DNA from: Alphaproteobacteria bacterium
GTDB lineage: Bacteria; Pseudomonadota; Alphaproteobacteria; Micavibrionales; Micavibrionaceae
Length of the DNA stretch: 5,741 nucleotides
Assembly: GCA_023140905.1 (NCBI GenBank)
Contig: JAGLKS010000097.1
Coordinates: 1 to 5,741 of the forward strand
Reading direction: 5' to 3'
This document shows positions 1 to 5,741 of this stretch, piece after piece. The notes under the pieces were generated by a model. It was not told where the DNA came from. It did not search any database and saw nothing but the letters and a program-made list of their open reading frames with translations. The position numbers and the translations under genes are program-made. Every line of letters starts with the position of its first letter. Position 1 is the first letter of the stretch.

Positions 1-1
1 G

Positions 2-502
2 GCCGTAGAAAACGAAGCTGCGCGTAATTCTCTGCTAGCGATTACAAAAATTAGTGCAGAATTTAATATTCGCAATTTCCTACAAGCAACTCAGGATGCT
101 TTTGTCTATGTTGTTGAATCTTTCGCAGAGGGTGACCGCGAAACTCTTGCAGATCTTCTAAGCCCGCAAGTCTATGAAGCATTTGATAAAGCTATTGCGC
201 AGCGCGAAAAAGCTGGAGAGACAATGCAAGCTGAGATTCAATCTATCCAGAAATCAAGCGTAGTCGAAGCACACATGGAAGGAAAATGTGCTTTTGTCAC
301 TGTGCGCTTTTTAGCTGAAGAAATAACATGTACCAAAGATAAAGACTTTAATATCGTTCAGGGCCATCCCGATAAAATTATACAAATGCGCGATGTCTGG
401 ACATTCTTCCGTGATTTAAAATCCCGCGATCCACGTTGGATTGTGGTTGAAACACGCGAAGATGAAATAGAAGATAATGATACCATCCCAAACACACATT
501 AA
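2..502 (+). CDS. Tim44-like domain protein, C-terminal part (5' end outside window)
   Basis: An open frame runs from the left edge (first full codon at base 2) to a TAA at 500-502, giving 166 residues with no stop; the internal ATG at 224 lies inside the domain and is not the real start. What is seen matches the Tim44-like C-terminal domain: an opening helix with FNIRNFLQATQDAFVYVV, then an acidic FAEGDRETLADLLS segment, a V-x-x-x-F-D-K-A-I-x-x-R helix, and an end made of GHPDKI, DVWTFFRDLKSRDP and a Trp before the final strand. Mitochondrial Tim44 tethers Hsp70 to the inner-membrane import channel. The bacterial relatives are usually membrane-anchored near the N-terminus and their job is not settled; any anchor here would lie outside the window. 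The gene sits 5 bases before mltA on the same strand, an arrangement I know from Alphaproteobacteria. The family call is firm; the function is open. Confidence 0.85.
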   Translation, partial: AVENEAARNSLLAITKISAEFNIRNFLQATQDAFVYVVESFAEGDRETLADLLSPQVYEAFDKAIAQREKAGETMQAEIQSIQKSSVVEAHMEGKCAFVTVRFLAEEITCTKDKDFNIVQGHPDKIIQMRDVWTFFRDLKSRDPRWIVVETREDEIEDNDTIPNTH

Positions 503-507
503 AACCA

Positions 508-555
508 ATGCGCTTTCTTTTATGTTTATCCCTTCTTTTTTGTTTAACAGCTTGC
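508..555 (+). other. Lipoprotein signal peptide of MltA, lipobox LTAC, Asp-Gln after the Cys
   Basis: Residues 1-15 form a compact type II signal peptide: one Arg, a Leu/Phe/Cys-rich core, then Leu-Thr-Ala before Cys16 (codon 553-555), the expected lipidated residue. The next residues are Asp17 and Gln18. In E. coli, Asp at +2 followed by Asp, Glu or Gln is a strong signal for retention in the inner membrane (Lol avoidance). Whether that rule applies to this organism is not known. Confidence 0.8.
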
Positions 556-1731
556 GATCAGGCTGAAACACCGCAGGAAGAACCGGCAGAGCAAAAACCA
601 CCGGAGCTTATTTTAACATCATCTGATTTTGATAAGTTACCTGAATGGGGCAAAGATACTTTTGAAGGATTTGCCCAAAGCTTTGCGCGTTCATGTTCAC
701 GCATCATGAAACGATCATCGGATGAGCCTTTCGGGGTTATGGGACAAGATCATAAAGAAGTTGGTACATATGGTGATTGGCAAGCCATATGTAAGAAATT
801 CTCACATATTAAAAAACCTGAGCAAATCAAAAGCTTTTTCGAACAAAGTTTTACACCCTATCAGGTGAGCGCGAATACTGAAATTTCAGGCACATTCACC
901 GGCTATTACGAAGCGTCTTTATATGGCTCGCACACAAAATCAGAGTGCTATAATATTCCGTTACATAAACGTCCCAAAGATCTGGTAATGGTCAATCTAG
1001 GCGAATTTCGTGAAGAATTAAAAGGCACGCGCATCGCCGGACGTGTAAGCACGACTGGTCAGCTCAAACCCTATGAAACCCGCGAAAAAATCACAAAAGG
1101 AGACTGGCCGCACACCGATGCAGAAAACATATTGCTCTGGGTTGATAACGCGGTTGATGCGTTCTTTGTCCAGATACAAGGCTCCGGCCTTGTGAAAATG
1201 CAAGATGGTCGCCTTTTACGTATCGGTTATGGTGGACAAAACGGTCATTCTTATTATGCTATAGGTCGAGAGCTGATTAAACGCGGAGAACTAACTAAAG
1301 AAAACGTATCTATGCAAACAATCCGTTCATGGCTGGAAAGTAATCCCAATCAAGCCAATGAGATTATGAATACGAATAAATCATATGTTTTCTTCCGAAC
1401 ATTAGACAAAGAAGGCCCTATAGGCGCAGAAGGAACGGTTCTTACGCCATTAAGATCTTTGGCAATTGATCGGGTTCTGATCTCTTACGGAACGCCTTTA
1501 TGGTTATCTACACAAACCCAAAATAATATATCTTCAGAACAACCCTCTGATGCACCGGATATCCCCGCTCTTAATCGCATGATGATTGCTCAGGATACAG
1601 GCGGAGCAATTACCGGCCCTGTGCGGGGTGACGTTTTCTGGGGACACGGCAAAAAAGCTGAAACCATGGCAGGTTATATGAACGCAAAAGGCCGCTATTG
1701 GGTGATGTTACCGAAAGCATCACAAGAATAG
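508..1731 (+). CDS. mltA: Membrane-bound lytic murein transglycosylase A (MltA), lipoprotein
   Basis: This enzyme cleaves the MurNAc-GlcNAc bond of peptidoglycan, leaving 1,6-anhydro-muramyl ends, and acts in the periplasm from a lipid anchor. The 407-residue product starts with a short lipoprotein signal peptide (MR, a hydrophobic run, lipobox LTAC with Cys16), then a Glu/Pro-rich linker to about residue 35. The MltA barrel region carries GTFTGYYEA (128-136), a W-V-D-N-A-V-D-A-F-F-V-Q-I-Q-G-S-G block (211-227) and RIGYGGQNGHSYYAIG (238-253). The C-terminal 3D-type region has AQDTGGAI (361-368) and RGDVFWG (373-379). By recall of E. coli and Neisseria MltA, the second aspartate (Asp375) is the catalytic acid and Asp363 is also conserved. 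E. coli MltA is 365 residues, so this one is slightly long, mainly in the linker. No clear Shine-Dalgarno precedes the ATG, which lies 5 bases after the Tim44 gene's stop, suggesting translational coupling. This start is supported by the immediately following signal peptide. Confidence 0.95.
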   Translation: MRFLLCLSLLFCLTACDQAETPQEEPAEQKPPELILTSSDFDKLPEWGKDTFEGFAQSFARSCSRIMKRSSDEPFGVMGQDHKEVGTYGDWQAICKKFSHIKKPEQIKSFFEQSFTPYQVSANTEISGTFTGYYEASLYGSHTKSECYNIPLHKRPKDLVMVNLGEFREELKGTRIAGRVSTTGQLKPYETREKITKGDWPHTDAENILLWVDNAVDAFFVQIQGSGLVKMQDGRLLRIGYGGQNGHSYYAIGRELIKRGELTKENVSMQTIRSWLESNPNQANEIMNTNKSYVFFRTLDKEGPIGAEGTVLTPLRSLAIDRVLISYGTPLWLSTQTQNNISSEQPSDAPDIPALNRMMIAQDTGGAITGPVRGDVFWGHGKKAETMAGYMNAKGRYWVMLPKASQE

Positions 1732-1750
1732 TACAGTAGTTTCAAGTACA

Positions 1751-2329
1751 CTATCTCTTCGGATCAAGCTGAATTTTTCTGAACTTTTCTGTCTCAATTT
1801 GCAAACCGGCCAAACTATCAGACAACTCCACAGGATAATTAAAGGCACGCGGATTAGCTACGAAATAAAACATTGCGTTATTAAGAAAAGCCAGACGTTC
1901 CTGAGGTATGGATATTTTATTCATCCGTAATTCAGTAATCACCGGCGCGTTATTATTAGCGGCATCATGCTGGATATTACAAATAAACGGTTCCATACGG
2001 TATTCACCAAATGCATCAATATGCGTATACCACAATTCCATAGTTCCGGTACGCTTGATTTTTACTTCACTGACATAAAGCGTATGCGGATAAGGAAGCA
2101 TTAATTCCAGCATTGTGTGACAAATACCGTAATCCGCAGAAGCTTTAAAAGGTTTGAACAAGAACCACGTAGCACACCCAAACAACAACAACAAGCAAGC
2201 AAGCATTATGCGCCTGAAAGTCTTTTTGCGCTGAATCTTTCTTTTCTCTGTAAGCTTCTCTACAAGGCTGTTTTGAGATTCATCCTCAATTACAGTTTGT
2301 TGCGCTATTTCTTTTTTCTGCTGGTCCAT
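1751..2329 (-). CDS. Single-pass inner-membrane protein of unknown family, downstream of dotO
   Basis: I do not recognise this 192-residue protein. It has a charged N-terminal segment of about 40 residues (acidic and Gln-rich at 1-28, strongly basic KRKIQRKKTFRR at 29-40), one membrane helix at about 41-58, and a C-terminal domain of about 130 residues with two cysteines, Cys70 and Cys117, that could pair in the periplasm. The basic stretch before the helix predicts N-in, C-out topology. The exported part looks compact and mixed alpha/beta, with conserved-looking pieces YGICHTMLELMLPYP (67-81) and WYTHIDAFGEYRMEP (100-114). The helix contains LFGC at Cys52, but Phe at -2 and the long N-terminus argue against lipoprotein processing. 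It lies 55 bases after dotO on the same strand, so an operon and a secretion-apparatus role are plausible. It does not show the IcmL/DotI pattern as I remember it. No strong Shine-Dalgarno precedes the ATG. It ends 19 bases from the convergent mltA. Confidence 0.8.
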   Translation of the reverse strand: MDQQKKEIAQQTVIEDESQNSLVEKLTEKRKIQRKKTFRRIMLACLLLLFGCATWFLFKPFKASADYGICHTMLELMLPYPHTLYVSEVKIKRTGTMELWYTHIDAFGEYRMEPFICNIQHDAANNNAPVITELRMNKISIPQERLAFLNNAMFYFVANPRAFNYPVELSDSLAGLQIETEKFRKIQLDPKR

Positions 2330-2384
2330 TATTTCTATCGATCAAAATAATTTATCTATTTTAAAACCCTTTAAATATTACTTA

Positions 2385-5300
2385 TTATATACGCAGTTGA
2401 ACACGGGCATTGTCTTCAACTTCTTGGGTTCTTTTGCTTTCTTCAACAAGTTCATTAACAATAGCTTCAATCACAGCACTAATCATCGCTTGACGTGAAC
2501 CACCATTTTCACTTTGAGCCAAAACACGGCGACGAATTTCATTGCGAGCACTTCCACCGGGAAATTTCAAAGCCAACATTTGCCGTGCACGTGCCGCACC
2601 TAATACTGAATAAAGACGATTACGAATAGAAACATCTTCTGCTGAAGTTGAAAACGCCCATAATTCAATAGGTCCAAGCGTATTATAAATATGTTGCTCA
2701 TAACGCCCTGATGTTGTTCCGATTACAACAAGAGCCGGAGCACCCGTAGCTTTAGGTCCTGTGAGTTTATAGCGCATAACATGACGCGCTGTATTCGACA
2801 GACCAAAACGGTCAACCACATCTTGCACAGCTTTATCAGAAATAGCAGTTCCCAAGATCCACACACCCGTGGCCAAATCCACCATATCTTTATCAAAGTC
2901 ATCAATAAGCTGGGAGGTCAGAACAATTTGCACACCGCGTTTACGCCCTTCACGCACATCACGAATAACCTGCGCACGCACAGATTTAGAACGACTGGTA
3001 CGATGAAACTCATCAAAGTTCAAACGTTTCGGTGTTTCAGCAACATCTTGTAAGCGCAAAGCATGATATTCCCGGAATTTCTCAGGCACATTTTGCAATG
3101 TATCAGCACTCATCCACCAAGCGCGAATAAGAGCATGGCGCGCAAGCATATACATAATAGAGGTTTGACGATCTGCCGCTTCATCTCCTTGTGGTGCTAC
3201 ATCCATCAAATCCAAAGAGCAAAGCCGTGTGTCAGCAATATCAAACTGTGTCACAGATGACAAAATAGGATATTCACGAATAGCAGATGTAACCATCCTC
3301 TCAAACGCACCGACAACACTCTCGGCACTAACTCCCACAGATGTTTCTTCAAGAAGCGTGCGGATTTGAGGTTTACGTGACGCGGTAATAGCATCATTCA
3401 AAGTCGGAACAGCATGGCGTTGTGCCAGATTAGCAAAATGCGGTTGATCCAGTTCAAACATCTTATCAACAATATCCCACCAAAACGGATCAGAAGGTAA
3501 ATGAATATTAAATTTCTGAATAGCTACATCAATATCCATCTCAAGACGCGGCAAATAAGGACGCGCCTCAGCATTTGCAGTAGCATCATCCCGCCAGCGA
3601 TACATCTCGTCAACAACAAGACCGCAAAGTTGCTGCATACCGTCATAAGGTTTGTCATAGCCGGGAGGAGTTGTCAGCAAAGTCAATAATTCTACAAGGA
3701 AACTACGTTCATCCGGCAAAGGATAACGGCATCCAAGCTGCGTATCAAAAGGATTAATCGCATATTGATGCGCCATTTGCAGGCGGTAATAATTTGCCAA
3801 ATGTTGTTTACGTAAAGGAAGAGCTTCTTTAATCAAGGAAATCAGCCCTGAAGAAGACGGACCAATATCAATAACAGCGACATAAGGCAAATTGCTTAGC
3901 CCCGGTGTAATACATGTCCCAAAATTTAGCGTATTAAGAAGCACGGATTTACCGCCACCGGGCTGCGCAAAGATCAAATCAAACCATGTTGTCGTTAGAT
4001 TTGTTCCCGTTTGATAAGGCCAAATCTTCCCGTCAGGTGTTCTGAAAATCATCGCGCCATTCTCAAATGGACTGGATGGTCGTTGCCATGGAAGTAAACG
4101 CATAATTTCAATCATCGGAGCAATACCGGCTGGTGCTGTACCAGCGCAATGAATCCCCATAGCCGAGGACATCACACAATCCAGAGGATCACCGGAATGT
4201 TCACTAACCTGACAATATCCCCAACTCTCGAAAGACTGCAGCAAAATAGAAAGACGATCGAGGATCTTTTCTTTTTCTTCAACCTTGCACCATGTTGCAA
4301 AAGAAATACGGATTTTAACAACAGGCTCTTGCCGTGCAAGACGTGTCAAGTTTTCAAGGGAATATTTGATCGGCTTATTTCCGGCATTTGTCGGCCCCAT
4401 AATGGTCGCAGCAAAGGTTCTAAAAGCCATCGCTGATGCACCGCCGCCTTCTATCAGGAAAGAAATGCGGAAAGGAATATCAGCTTCTACAAGTCGGTTT
4501 AGAAAGACCGGAAAAGGCGTAGAATCCATAGGACCTAACGTCATATCAGCTCCGGCCCAGAGCAAATTACCAATGCGCACAACCGATTTACCAAGGACTT
4601 TAGCCTCTGCTGCTGTAAGCTGATTAGGAAGGCTTGGCCATAAAATATCAGACATATCCACAGCACTTTGTGGAGCACGCGGCGGAATAGGATCGCCGGG
4701 CAAACAAGCTCGCCATTTTTCATTGGCACGGTCTGGAAATAAATTAGAGCGCACAACATTCAAAGCATCATGAACTTCTAAAAGTTGGCACTCTATGCCT
4801 AATTCGTCAAACGAGGTCATCATAGCGCCAACGAAACTTTTATGCCGGGTTTTCAATGGTTCCAACACACCATAAGGAAATTGTGATCCAGCAGCCGGAA
4901 CCCAGTTCTTTCCTTCTTCTTTAACGGCTTCCCCAGCACGCTTAACTTCACTTTTTGTTAAAGAAGAAGGACGTGTCCATAAAACAAAATATTGTTCTTC
5001 ATGTGTCAGAAACTTAGAAAGATGCAAAGTTTTCTCATTAAACAAATCTTCAAGATCCATACCAACACTTTGAGCACTTTGGCGGCTTGGGGCAATCTGA
5101 TCTTCCAGTTTTTGTCTTATTCTTGTCGGATCGCGTACAAAATAAACTTGCATTGCATGACCGATCCGGTCAAAACGTGCGCCTATTTTAATATTCGCAG
5201 AATTGACGATCTGCTCATATTCCTCATCGCCAATAATTTGCTTGCTTCCCTCCACACACACATAAGACACTAAAGACCCGTCTGTAGAGACAAGCGTCGT

Positions 5301-5393
5301 TTCATTTTGCATAGTCTCCAATCGGATAAAAGAGGAAACAGATTGGCGCATCATTTTTTGGAACGGCGTTATTAATTTGTCGATGAGTTTCAT
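2385..5393 (-). CDS. dotO: IcmB/DotO (TraU-type) ATPase of a type IVB secretion system
   Basis: This is the VirB4-like cytoplasmic ATPase of Dot/Icm secretion and IncI-type conjugation systems. In Legionella, DotO sits at the inner face of the core channel and serves as the platform for the DotB ATPase. The 1002-residue product is close to the roughly 1,000 residues usual for IcmB and TraU. Residues 1 to about 430 form the non-ATPase N-terminal half. The P-loop is AQPGGGKS (476-483, Lys482, Ser483), the Walker B is LNFDE (791-795), and it is followed by the sensor-like QIVLTSQ (822-828) as in VirB4/FtsK-type motors. An Arg-containing stretch RFGLSNTARHVMRYKLTGP (862-880) and the family-typical NTLGPIELWAFST (904-916) come next, then a charged, probably helical tail. 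No transmembrane segment is evident, as expected for a peripheral ATPase. It starts at 5393 without an obvious Shine-Dalgarno, 198 bases after the preceding same-strand gene. The frame is intact. The type IVB call is strong; whether it serves effector export or conjugation cannot be told from one gene. Confidence 0.9.
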   Translation of the reverse strand: MKLIDKLITPFQKMMRQSVSSFIRLETMQNETTLVSTDGSLVSYVCVEGSKQIIGDEEYEQIVNSANIKIGARFDRIGHAMQVYFVRDPTRIRQKLEDQIAPSRQSAQSVGMDLEDLFNEKTLHLSKFLTHEEQYFVLWTRPSSLTKSEVKRAGEAVKEEGKNWVPAAGSQFPYGVLEPLKTRHKSFVGAMMTSFDELGIECQLLEVHDALNVVRSNLFPDRANEKWRACLPGDPIPPRAPQSAVDMSDILWPSLPNQLTAAEAKVLGKSVVRIGNLLWAGADMTLGPMDSTPFPVFLNRLVEADIPFRISFLIEGGGASAMAFRTFAATIMGPTNAGNKPIKYSLENLTRLARQEPVVKIRISFATWCKVEEKEKILDRLSILLQSFESWGYCQVSEHSGDPLDCVMSSAMGIHCAGTAPAGIAPMIEIMRLLPWQRPSSPFENGAMIFRTPDGKIWPYQTGTNLTTTWFDLIFAQPGGGKSVLLNTLNFGTCITPGLSNLPYVAVIDIGPSSSGLISLIKEALPLRKQHLANYYRLQMAHQYAINPFDTQLGCRYPLPDERSFLVELLTLLTTPPGYDKPYDGMQQLCGLVVDEMYRWRDDATANAEARPYLPRLEMDIDVAIQKFNIHLPSDPFWWDIVDKMFELDQPHFANLAQRHAVPTLNDAITASRKPQIRTLLEETSVGVSAESVVGAFERMVTSAIREYPILSSVTQFDIADTRLCSLDLMDVAPQGDEAADRQTSIMYMLARHALIRAWWMSADTLQNVPEKFREYHALRLQDVAETPKRLNFDEFHRTSRSKSVRAQVIRDVREGRKRGVQIVLTSQLIDDFDKDMVDLATGVWILGTAISDKAVQDVVDRFGLSNTARHVMRYKLTGPKATGAPALVVIGTTSGRYEQHIYNTLGPIELWAFSTSAEDVSIRNRLYSVLGAARARQMLALKFPGGSARNEIRRRVLAQSENGGSRQAMISAVIEAIVNELVEESKRTQEVEDNARVQLRI
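3945..3968 (-). other. Walker A (P-loop) of DotO
   Basis: These bases encode Ala-Gln-Pro-Gly-Gly-Gly-Lys-Ser (residues 476-483). It fits the P-loop pattern G-x4-G-K-S except that the first glycine is alanine. Lys482 and Ser483, which contact the phosphates and magnesium, are present, so nucleotide binding is expected. Confidence 0.9.
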
Positions 5394-5463
5394 ATTACGA
5401 TACGGTTATTTTGCTTGTTAAGATTTCAAGATAAAAATTCTAACGCATAATACAACAAATTCA

Positions 5464-5490
5464 TATACTAGATTGCTGTAATCTACTATA
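5464..5490. promoter_or_regulatory. Inverted repeat upstream of dotO (11-bp arms, one mismatch)
   Basis: TATACTAGATT (5464-5474) and AATCTACTATA (5480-5490) are reverse complements at 10 of 11 positions, around a 5-base centre GCTGT. The repeat lies 70-97 bases before the dotO start codon. No U-run follows closely on either strand, so it does not look like a factor-independent terminator. A dimeric repressor or activator site, or a stem in the mRNA leader, fits better. On the - strand the right arm contains TATAGT, one base from the sigma70 -10 consensus, so a bound protein could block a promoter there. The role is inferred. Confidence 0.45.
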
Positions 5491-5498
5491 GAAACCGC

Positions 5499-5525
5499 AT
5501 TATTTACTTAAAAACTTTAAGACAA
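5499..5525 (-). promoter_or_regulatory. Weak sigma70-like promoter candidate for dotO
   Basis: Read on the - strand, TTGTCT (5520-5525, four of six bases of the -35 consensus) is followed after 15 bases by AATAAT (5499-5504, five of six of the -10). The spacer is shorter than the optimal 17. Transcription would start close to 5490, placing the inverted repeat in the first bases of the transcript. A competing -10, TATAGT at 5485-5490, has only a poor -35. In such AT-rich DNA, matches of this quality occur by chance. Confidence 0.2.
5507..5521. repeat. Short perfect palindrome CTTAAA-AAC-TTTAAG
   Basis: The six-base arms CTTAAA and TTTAAG are perfect reverse complements around AAC, overlapping the -35 end of the weak promoter candidate. 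It also reads as TTAA-N5-TTAA; the alphaproteobacterial CtrA site is TTAA-N7-TTAA, so the spacing does not fit. It may be a small operator, or chance in AT-rich sequence. Confidence 0.25.
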
Positions 5526-5591
5526 GAAAACCATAAACGATCGATTTAATAAATGGCACATATTATCGCATAAGATTTTTCGGAAAAGAAA

Positions 5592-5741
5592 TTAAGCCGC
5601 AGACACAACTTGATGGTAAACATCAAACCATTTCTGTGGGGATTTTCCACCGAAAGGACCGTTCTTGGAACGCCAATAAGCCAGAATTTGCGGGAATTGA
5701 TTAAACTCCAAATCGGCTTCTTTGATAATACGACGATCCAA
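5592..5741 (-). CDS. C-terminal 49 residues of an unrecognised protein (5' end outside window)
   Basis: Reading leftward from the right edge, one frame stays open for 49 codons to a TAA at 5592-5594. The residues include RRIIKEADLEFNQFPQIL, then AYWRSKNGPFGGKSPQKWF and the end DVYHQVVSAA. The mix is hydrophilic with several aromatics, with no membrane helix, and looks like a folded domain end rather than random sequence; codon choice resembles its neighbours. It shares dotO's strand, but the 198-base gap suggests separate transcription. In Legionella the gene before icmB is icmJ (dotN), so that is the positional expectation, but the residues seen do not match the IcmJ C-terminus as I remember it. 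No function is assigned. The first visible codon, TTG at 5739-5741, is simply the window edge. Confidence 0.6.
   Translation of the reverse strand: MDRRIIKEADLEFNQFPQILAYWRSKNGPFGGKSPQKWFDVYHQVVSAA

Noticed and set aside
224..502. Separate 92-residue gene starting at ATG 224
   Set aside because: The same frame is open back to base 2 and upstream residues match the start of the Tim44-like domain, so 224 is an internal methionine.
1018..1203. 61-codon frame on the - strand inside mltA
   Set aside because: It is antisense to conserved MltA motifs and has no ribosome binding site or domain features of its own.
2117..2350. 77-codon + strand frame across the start of the 192-residue gene
   Set aside because: Its Phe/Leu/Tyr-rich end comes from reading the Lys/Gln/Glu-rich N-terminus of the opposite gene; the - strand frame has coherent membrane topology instead.
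2359..2375. Hairpin terminator between dotO and the 192-residue gene (TTTTAAAA-CCC-TTTAAA)
   Set aside because: The stem would be only A-T pairs, with no GC core, so it is unlikely to stop polymerase; it is probably just AT-rich spacer.
2723..5273. Several open frames of 60-112 codons on both strands inside the dotO region
   Set aside because: They overlap the strongly supported dotO reading frame, lack recognisable domains and show compositions typical of out-of-frame translation.
5507..5521. CtrA binding site
   Set aside because: The two TTAA half-sites are 5 bases apart, not the 7 of the CtrA consensus.
5578..5588. TTTTC-C-GAAAA palindrome just after the stop of the right-edge gene as a terminator
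   Set aside because: The one-base centre leaves almost no loop and no U-run follows; too weak to call.

Overview
The window reads as low-to-moderate GC (about 43% in lines counted by hand) gram-negative chromosome, most likely alphaproteobacterial. The reason is the adjacent pair Tim44-like protein and MltA, which I know as a conserved neighbourhood in that class. No rRNA, tRNA, insertion sequence or CRISPR array is visible. I cannot name the genus. A Dot/Icm-type (type IVB) secretion ATPase beside this pair would suit a host-associated or predatory lineage (for example Micavibrio-like or intracellular Alphaproteobacteria), but that is inference.

Layout. On the + strand, bases 2-502 hold the C-terminal 166 residues of a Tim44-domain protein whose start lies outside the window. 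After a 5-base gap comes mltA (508-1731), a lipoprotein lytic transglycosylase. These two are probably co-transcribed. Only 19 bases further on, everything is on the - strand: a 192-residue single-pass membrane protein of unknown family (1751-2329), a 1002-residue IcmB/DotO/TraU-type ATPase (2385-5393), a 198-base AT-rich intergenic region with two inverted repeats (5394-5591), and the last 49 codons of a further unrecognised gene (5592-5741), which continues off the right edge.

How the parts relate. The left block is envelope housekeeping: a membrane-associated Tim44-like factor and a murein-cleaving lipoprotein. The right block is part of a type IVB secretion or conjugation apparatus. DotO is the VirB4-like cytoplasmic energy source of that machine, and the small bitopic protein 55 bases downstream on the same strand is a candidate accessory subunit or an orphan specific to this lineage. 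The gap upstream of dotO is the only sizeable non-coding stretch. It holds a near-perfect 11-bp-arm inverted repeat and weak promoter-like hexamers, so dotO probably begins its own transcript. The blocks converge at 1731/1751, where I see no convincing terminator.
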